From Hyphomicrobiaceae bacterium (GTDB taxonomy: Bacteria; Pseudomonadota; Alphaproteobacteria; Rhizobiales; Hyphomicrobiaceae), in NCBI GenBank assembly GCA_013214245.1, contig JABSQE010000187.1:1-6717 (forward strand): DNA of 6,717 bases, in the 5' to 3' direction. The notes under the pieces were generated by a model that ran no database searches, was not told the DNA's origin, and saw nothing but the letters and a program-made list of their open reading frames with translations. This document shows positions 1 through 4,061 of the stretch, piece after piece (within the stretch, counting starts at the first letter, position 1; each line of letters begins with the position of its first letter). The translations under genes and the position numbers were made by a program.

Positions 1-572
1 GCTTGCATATCTGCGGTACCATTACCGCCGGTTTCAAGCGCAAAAATACGGACAACCTGATCCTTGGTTAAGCCGTAGGAGAGTGCTTCTATGGCATATC
101 GGCGTTTGTACTCATGCTCATGGATACGCTCTGGTACGAAATTGTAGTGGCGCTTAGCACTTCTAAGGTAGTCAGACATATCAGGAAGATTGTCTTTGTG
201 AAACTTGCGTGGCTTCTTGCTCTTACGCTTAAAAGCGTACCAATTGTGTAATAACTTTGTATTTAATTTGGGCCCGTTATATTTGGGAGGAAAATTTATG
301 ACATAATCTTGATTAGTGAGTACTTGCCTGATTTTTTTTTTATTGCGTCGATGTTGACGTAATCGCTCGATACGTTTCCAATATGTAGTAAGAGCACCCT
401 TATGAGCAATCTGCGCTAGATACCAAGTTTCGAACATTTTTCTTTCTGTTGAATTCAACTGATCTAAAAAAGGACTGACTTTTTCGCTTGTTAATGCTAG
501 TACCACAACAATCTGCAGTACAAATCCAACGATTGCAGAGCTAGTAAATAAAATGCACCTGATGTTACGCAT
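1..572 (-). CDS. Conserved alphaproteobacterial membrane-targeted protein of unknown function, N-terminal part
   Basis: An open frame of 190 codons reads leftwards from ATG at 572-570 and leaves the window without a stop, so the C-terminus is missing. The start follows an AAGAAGG ribosome site (578-584, 5-base gap), and an in-frame TAA lies upstream at 591-593. Residues 5-27 form one hydrophobic stretch after a short basic head, which is a signal peptide or membrane anchor. Residues 31-80 are helical and end in a very basic stretch, with NKKK encoded by a run of ten A. Later come NFPPKYNGPKL (93-103), DYLRSAKRHYNFVPERI (134-150) and EALSYGLTKDQVVRIFALE (162-180), then TGGNGTADMQ. From memory, this pattern matches a conserved hypothetical exported protein of Rhizobiales and relatives. 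The ALETGGNGT segment (Glu180) loosely resembles the catalytic-Glu region of lysozyme-like transglycosylases, but that is inference. The gene is certain; its function is unknown. Confidence 0.85.
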   Translation of the reverse strand, partial: MRNIRCILFTSSAIVGFVLQIVVVLALTSEKVSPFLDQLNSTERKMFETWYLAQIAHKGALTTYWKRIERLRQHRRNKKKIRQVLTNQDYVINFPPKYNGPKLNTKLLHNWYAFKRKSKKPRKFHKDNLPDMSDYLRSAKRHYNFVPERIHEHEYKRRYAIEALSYGLTKDQVVRIFALETGGNGTADMQ

Positions 573-592
573 TGCTACCTTCTTAATACTTT

Positions 593-937
593 ATCGATGA
601 ATCTGAAAATATAAGATATACCTTCTTGATCAATAATTTTTGCTTAGCTCTTTTATATCAAATCCTAGAAATGTTTTGATCAGTTATTTTACGGCTATGA
701 GCGGTAAGCAAGTATTGTGTTATAAGTCTTTATGAGTACATACAATGCGTTAGGTATGCTTCGGAGTTTATAGAGGTAGATTTACTCATGGTGGTGCCGG
801 ATAATGTACATTGTGTATCGTGGACAGAGCGTCGGTTTCGGGCAGCTTTAGTGCACGCACTGCTCAATACCCTGGCATAGTGGCCTTCGGATAAGCAGAT
901 GAAGCGAATTGCATAGCAAAGCGATACCTGATTTATA
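593..937. other. Gap without an intact gene; possible 5' remnant of the Nudix gene
   Basis: This stretch separates the leftward exported-protein gene from the rightward Nudix remnant. The only gene-like item on the plus strand is a 30-codon frame from ATG at 788 to TAG at 878-880. It has AGAGGT (772-777) ten bases upstream and encodes a segment containing ERRFRAALVHALL. It is in the same frame as the Nudix remnant downstream, so it may be the eroded N-terminus of that gene; the match is too weak to assert. Between 880 and 938 the same frame has further stops (for example 914-916 and 929-931). I see no RNA gene or terminator here. Confidence 0.45.
633..661 (-). promoter_or_regulatory. Candidate sigma70-type promoter for the leftward exported-protein gene
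   Basis: Read on the minus strand, TTGATA (661-656) is followed by a 17-base spacer and AATTAT (638-633). This is a good -35 and a fair -10 box at ideal spacing. It would start transcription near 626 and give a leader of about 54 bases before the ATG at 572. It is supported only by consensus match in AT-rich DNA, so chance is possible. Confidence 0.3.
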
Positions 938-1326
938 ACCATAGACGAGTAATCATATGAAGTGTACGAAATTCCTCCTGCAGCAGCTGCTTTAAGTGAA
1001 ACGGAAGAAGAGGTCAGTCTGAAGTCTAACGTTATTGTACCATCGGGTGATTTAGATGGTTCCTCAACGGCAACAGGCTTCCATATAGTACCGCTTGTTG
1101 CAATGATTACACCAGACTTCTTACTTCGGCTAGATCCTACAGAAGTTCATGAAGCTTTTGAGGTATCACTCGATTTTCTTATGAATGGCAACAACCATGA
1201 AATTCAAAGGTCAATCTGGTAAAATTATTTGATATCATACTATGTTATATCATAAGTTAGGAGTTTTATCTGGAGATAACCGCAAGGATAATTAGTAATT
1301 TGCATGGAAGGTTTAAACATATATGA
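938..1326 (+). pseudogene. Decayed Nudix hydrolase (CoA pyrophosphatase-like) gene
   Basis: The intact family hydrolyses CoA or related nucleoside diphosphate derivatives. Family landmarks appear in order: TIDE (938-949, remnant of the GGxxD region), PPAAAAL, a Nudix box at 995-1021, TGFHIVPLVAMITPDFLLRL, DPTEVHEAFEVSLDFLM and NNHEIQRSIW. In the box the expected REUXEEXGU reads SETEEEVSL: Arg and Gly are both Ser, while the metal-binding Glu residues remain. The frame is broken by TAA at 950-952, by TAA at 1220-1222 directly after RSIW, and by TAA at 1253-1255 where the family has Tyr (YVIS-stop for YVMPY). After FIW (1265-1273) one base is missing; the next frame then continues ITARIISNLHGRF to a TGA at 1324-1326. 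That stop overlaps the DUF6111 ATG, as expected of the ancestral coupled gene. A GTG at 962 could start an 86-residue peptide, but it would lack the upstream Gly-Gly region and the C-terminus. I assign the family from memory of its motifs. Confidence 0.85.
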
Positions 1327-1595
1327 TCCGCATCGTACTGCTGAACATCATTTTATTTTTGTTACCCACTATTTTGTACTTAACAGGGACCATGATATTA
1401 AGGCGCAAACTATCTATTCTTAATGCTAAAATGTTATTCAATCGGGGCCCATTAGTGTGGCTTAATCTAGCAGGACTTGTTTGTGTTATATGTAGTCTAG
1501 CATACTTCTCCACATATACTGGCGGGAAGCCAGGAGAAGTTTATCATCCTCCCATATATAAAGAAGGAAAAATCGTTCCAGGACAACGACAATGA
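1323..1595 (+). CDS. DUF6111 family small inner-membrane protein
   Basis: This 90-residue protein has two predicted transmembrane helices (about residues 2-25 and 43-64) separated by a basic loop containing RRK. The hydrophilic C-terminal tail, GGKPGEVYHPPIYKEGKIVPG (67-87), is the recognisable signature of the alphaproteobacterial DUF6111 family. No biochemical role is known to me. The ATG at 1323 overlaps the ancestral stop of the Nudix pseudogene (ATGA), and GGAAGG at 1306-1311 could serve as a ribosome site at a long 11-base spacing. Its own TGA overlaps the start of the CCA-enzyme gene. This arrangement suggests one transcript with translational coupling. Since the upstream Nudix frame now ends early, ribosomes probably have to initiate here independently. 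The length is normal for the family and the frame is intact. Confidence 0.85.
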   Translation: MIRIVLLNIILFLLPTILYLTGTMILRRKLSILNAKMLFNRGPLVWLNLAGLVCVICSLAYFSTYTGGKPGEVYHPPIYKEGKIVPGQRQ

Positions 1596-2875
1596 CACGG
1601 TTCTCTTCTTATCAGAAAATAGGCTATCATACTTCACTGGCAGGTGCGGATTGGCTCGAAAATACAGCAACGCAGCACATACTTAGTGTCCTTGAGCAAA
1701 GAGGGTTCGAAGCTCGCATAGTCGGTGGAGCAGTACGAAATACGTTGTTAGGTCATCCAGTTACAGATATAGATATTGCAACCACGGCAACACCGGAGGA
1801 GGTTATTATAACAGCTACGCAAGCTGGACTTACCGTTGTGCCTGTGGGATTATCGTACGGTACGGTTCTGGTTAAAAGCAAAGGTATGGCCTTCGAAGTT
1901 ACAACTCTGCGTGAGGATTTGACAACAAACGGCCGGCATGCCTCCGTGCGTTTTACAACAGATTGGAAGGTAGACGCGCAGCGTCGCGATTTCACAATAA
2001 ATGCTCTTTATTGTGATGCGCGTGGAAACGTTTTAGATCCTTTGGATGGTTTGCGAGATATTTCTACTTTCAAGGTAAGATTTATCGGCTGTCCTGACTG
2101 CAGAATTAATGAGGATTATTTGCGCATTCTACGCTATTTTCGTCTCTTCGCGCAATATGGCAAGGGTGCTCCTGACCAACTTGCTTTAGAGGCCTGTGTT
2201 CGTGGACGTAACGGGCTTCGTAAGCTTTCGCGTGAGCGAGTGAGTCAAGAATTCCTTAAATTACTAGTTGCTCCGCGCGCAATAACAGCAATTAGTGCAA
2301 TGAATAACCATGGATTGTTGAGTGTATTTCTCCCATTTGCACCGCGTTTAGAATACCTAGCTAGACTAATCAAAACAACACCTAATTCTCCTGCTTCCGT
2401 CCGCTTAGCTACTCTTTGTTTAGCCGTAGAAGAGGATGCAGATCGAGTTATTGAAGCTCTTAATTTGTCGAGAATTATGCAAAAAGAAATAAAAAACATT
2501 GCCACTGCGTTGCATTCCTGTGCTCAGTTATCGAGCCCTCACTTGATACGGGTGTTGATGTACGAGAATGGAAGAGATAATGTTAGACAGCGTATAAATT
2601 ACCTAAAGTGTGCGGCCTCCAACGGAGAAGAAGACCCAGAGTGGTCTAACATTCTAGAGTTAATTGACACTTGGTCCATACCTAAATTACCTCTTAATGG
2701 TAATGATATGCTTGCTATCGGTGTCACTCCTGGTTTTGATATGGGCATAGTTATGAAATTAGTTAAGGATAGGTGGATTGAGTCAGATTTCACAATGACA
2801 CACGGGGAGCTTCTTAATTACGCAAACAGCTTGGTCTTACAGCGCGGTTTGAACAAAGATATCCTTACTTACTGA
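1592..2875 (+). CDS. cca: CCA tRNA nucleotidyltransferase (class II)
   Basis: This cytoplasmic enzyme adds or repairs the 3'-terminal CCA of tRNAs from CTP and ATP without a nucleic acid template. The 427-residue product has the polymerase-beta-type head with GGAVRN (45-50), TDIDIAT (58-64, metal-binding Asp59 and Asp61), TTLRED (104-109), GRHASVRFTTDW (114-125) and RRDFTINAL (131-139, ribose and base contacts). DPLDGLRD follows at 149-156, then INEDYLRILRYFRLF (172-186) leading into the helical neck, body and tail. The length is normal for alphaproteobacterial members and I see no HD phosphohydrolase domain. The ATG at 1592 sits in an ATGA overlap with DUF6111 and has AGGA eight bases upstream (1580-1583). 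The only mild oddity is Cys167 in FIGCPDCRI, where relatives usually have Asp after the Gly. The product is almost certainly functional. Confidence 0.96.
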   Translation: MTRFSSYQKIGYHTSLAGADWLENTATQHILSVLEQRGFEARIVGGAVRNTLLGHPVTDIDIATTATPEEVIITATQAGLTVVPVGLSYGTVLVKSKGMAFEVTTLREDLTTNGRHASVRFTTDWKVDAQRRDFTINALYCDARGNVLDPLDGLRDISTFKVRFIGCPDCRINEDYLRILRYFRLFAQYGKGAPDQLALEACVRGRNGLRKLSRERVSQEFLKLLVAPRAITAISAMNNHGLLSVFLPFAPRLEYLARLIKTTPNSPASVRLATLCLAVEEDADRVIEALNLSRIMQKEIKNIATALHSCAQLSSPHLIRVLMYENGRDNVRQRINYLKCAASNGEEDPEWSNILELIDTWSIPKLPLNGNDMLAIGVTPGFDMGIVMKLVKDRWIESDFTMTHGELLNYANSLVLQRGLNKDILTY

Positions 2876-3004
2876 TTTGAGTAGCCACTCAACCACCATA
2901 CAGCGCTTTTCAATATTGCCCAGCATATCTAAACGTAAAAAGTAACGCCCTCACGACTTGCTGAGCAATCGCACCACTTTTCCTAACGTGAATTTAGAGT
3001 TACG
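2876..3004. other. Short convergent intergenic region, no convincing terminator
   Basis: This separates the CCA-enzyme gene from the convergent PRC-barrel gene. A small hairpin, TTGAGT (2877-2882), loop AGCC, ACTCAA (2887-2892), lies just after the cca stop. No T tract follows on either strand, so it is at best a weak intrinsic terminator. Nothing else was recognised. Confidence 0.4.
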
Positions 3005-3553
3005 TTATTTAAACACGTTAGCAGCAGCTTCTTTGGCCTGTTCATATGCGGTGCCAGATTGGACTGCAGTTTTCATTTTGTCGTAGGCATCTTTGGTACT
3101 TTCTGCTGTTTTACTAGATAGCTCTTTAGCCCTTTCGGTGACGCTCTCTAAGAACGACTTAGGGGGCTTAGCTCTCTGATATTCTGGGATAGTTTGAAGT
3201 AATTCCTTTGTGGCTAGGGGTAAAGATAATACCGTTTTACCATTCTTGTTTGTGAACTGTAATGCTTTATATTGTACTCCAATACGTTTTTCACCTACTC
3301 CGAGAAATCCCCCAATACCAATAATAACGCCCTCAACTTGATTGTTCTCGTTTAGAATAAGATCCTCTACATCACCGAAAATATTACCTTTAGAATCATG
3401 TATTTTGGCTTTAAGTAGTAGATCTGCAGCAAGGTATTGATTAGCCTTTTGCACTATAAAAAAAGTTCCGTCTGGAATTTGAGCCCGCGCGTATCCCCCT
3501 ACACAACAAGCTATTATGAATGATATAGAAAGCAGAAGTTTTAGATGTAGCAT
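3005..3553 (-). CDS. Exported PRC-barrel domain protein
   Basis: This is a 182-residue envelope protein. Residues 1-24 form a signal sequence, with a hydrophobic core LLLSISFIIA and a possible signal peptidase I site after ARA (24). The segment IIAC at 13-16 also satisfies a lipobox, so a lipoprotein anchored at Cys16 is an alternative. The PRC-barrel fold spans about 40-101: YLAADLLLKAKIHDS, GNIFGDVEDLILNENNQVEG, VIIGIGGFLGVGEKRIGVQY. PRC-barrels are small beta-barrels found in RimM, photosynthetic reaction-centre subunit H and many uncharacterised exported proteins. The tail (about 134-179) is lysine-, glutamate- and alanine-rich and probably amphipathic helix. The ATG at 3553 has AGAGG nine bases upstream (3563-3567). 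The gene is convergent with cca and divergent from gyrA, so it is likely its own transcription unit. The domain call is firm; the function is unknown. Confidence 0.9.
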   Translation of the reverse strand: MLHLKLLLSISFIIACCVGGYARAQIPDGTFFIVQKANQYLAADLLLKAKIHDSKGNIFGDVEDLILNENNQVEGVIIGIGGFLGVGEKRIGVQYKALQFTNKNGKTVLSLPLATKELLQTIPEYQRAKPPKSFLESVTERAKELSSKTAESTKDAYDKMKTAVQSGTAYEQAKEAAANVFK

Positions 3554-3722
3554 AGCATTGATCCTCTATTTTTTATTTTCATGGTGAATTTTACGGCCAT
3601 TAATTTTGCAAGTAGTCATTTGCGAAAAATTAGATACCATAATCGTAATATAATAATCCTTATAAGTCCTATTCTGGTCCGTGGCTATAACAAGCCATAT
3701 TAAGTATAATCTTTCTAGGCGA

Positions 3723-3750
3723 GATAAAATTTTCGTGATAAAAATTTGTT
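3723..3750. repeat. Imperfect 14-bp tandem duplication
   Basis: GATAAAATTTTCGT (3723-3736) is followed immediately by GATAAAAATTTGTT (3737-3750), identical at 11 of 14 positions. The AT-rich content makes chance or slippage likely; a paired binding site is possible but unsupported. Confidence 0.35.
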
Positions 3751-3802
3751 AAAGTTTCTATCATAACGCACCCTGCGCGAGTTTGTATGCTGACATAGTA
3801 AC

Positions 3803-3820
3803 ATGTTTGTATATAAACAT
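3803..3820. repeat. 18-bp near-perfect palindrome
   Basis: ATGTTTGTATATAAACAT is self-complementary apart from one mismatched pair. It could be a dimeric-regulator site or a weak hairpin. It lies well upstream of gyrA between divergent genes, so a terminator role for a neighbour is unlikely. I recognise no specific regulator. Confidence 0.35.
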
Positions 3821-3908
3821 TTTCAAAGAAATTCTGCGCTTCGCGTTTACTATGCTATAAAGTCTGAAAAGCGATGATAACCGTAGTTGTCAACACGGTG
3901 TTTTCGTT

Positions 3909-3937
3909 TTGCAAACCATTTAGAGCCAAGGTATTAA
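3909..3937 (+). promoter_or_regulatory. Candidate sigma70-type promoter for gyrA
   Basis: TTGCAA (3909-3914), a 17-base spacer and TATTAA (3932-3937) give a plausible -35/-10 pair. Transcription would begin near 3944 and leave a leader of about 120 bases before the TTG start. This is a consensus match only. Confidence 0.3.
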
Positions 3938-4061
3938 TTATATACGAAGCGTAAATTTTTTCTAAATCATATAACTGATGTTAATGTATGTACACCAATT
4001 GCGTGATATGGTTTACAGAAATCATTTGTGCAGTTCAACAGATTAAAAATGAGGACAAACG

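Larger units (their letters stand above)
3554..4061. other. About 500 bp gene-free region between divergent PRC-barrel and gyrA genes
   Basis: No reading frame, tRNA or rRNA is recognisable on either strand. Small structures seen are a 14-base imperfect tandem repeat (3723-3750), an 18-base near-palindrome (3803-3820) and a six-pair hairpin, GTGGCT (3681-3686) with AGCCAT (3693-3698). It probably holds promoters for both flanking genes. In some alphaproteobacteria ssb lies directly upstream of gyrA, but I find no trace of an Ssb C-terminal tail here. Confidence 0.5.

Noticed and set aside
730..942. A 70-codon minus-strand frame in the gap before the Nudix remnant.
   Set aside because: It shows no recognisable domain or family, and it overlies plus-strand sequence better explained as the decayed 5' part of the Nudix gene. 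Length alone is not evidence.
962..1222. An intact 86-residue small protein starting at GTG 962.
   Set aside because: Its content is the middle of a Nudix domain. The N-terminal Gly-Gly region and the C-terminal FIW/TARII region lie outside it behind stops, so it is treated as part of the pseudogene.
1753..1995. Minus-strand frames inside cca (also 2245-2505 and 2599-2793).
   Set aside because: Each lies antisense to a well-supported enzyme gene and has no domain signal; they follow from codon use.
2877..2892. Hairpin TTGAGT-AGCC-ACTCAA as a cca terminator.
   Set aside because: The six-pair stem is weak and no T tract follows on either strand, so it is noted in the intergenic entry but not called a terminator.
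3681..3698. GTGGCT/AGCCAT hairpin as part of a tRNA or small RNA.
   Set aside because: It lacks tRNA D- and T-arm features and correct spacing, and no terminator follows.
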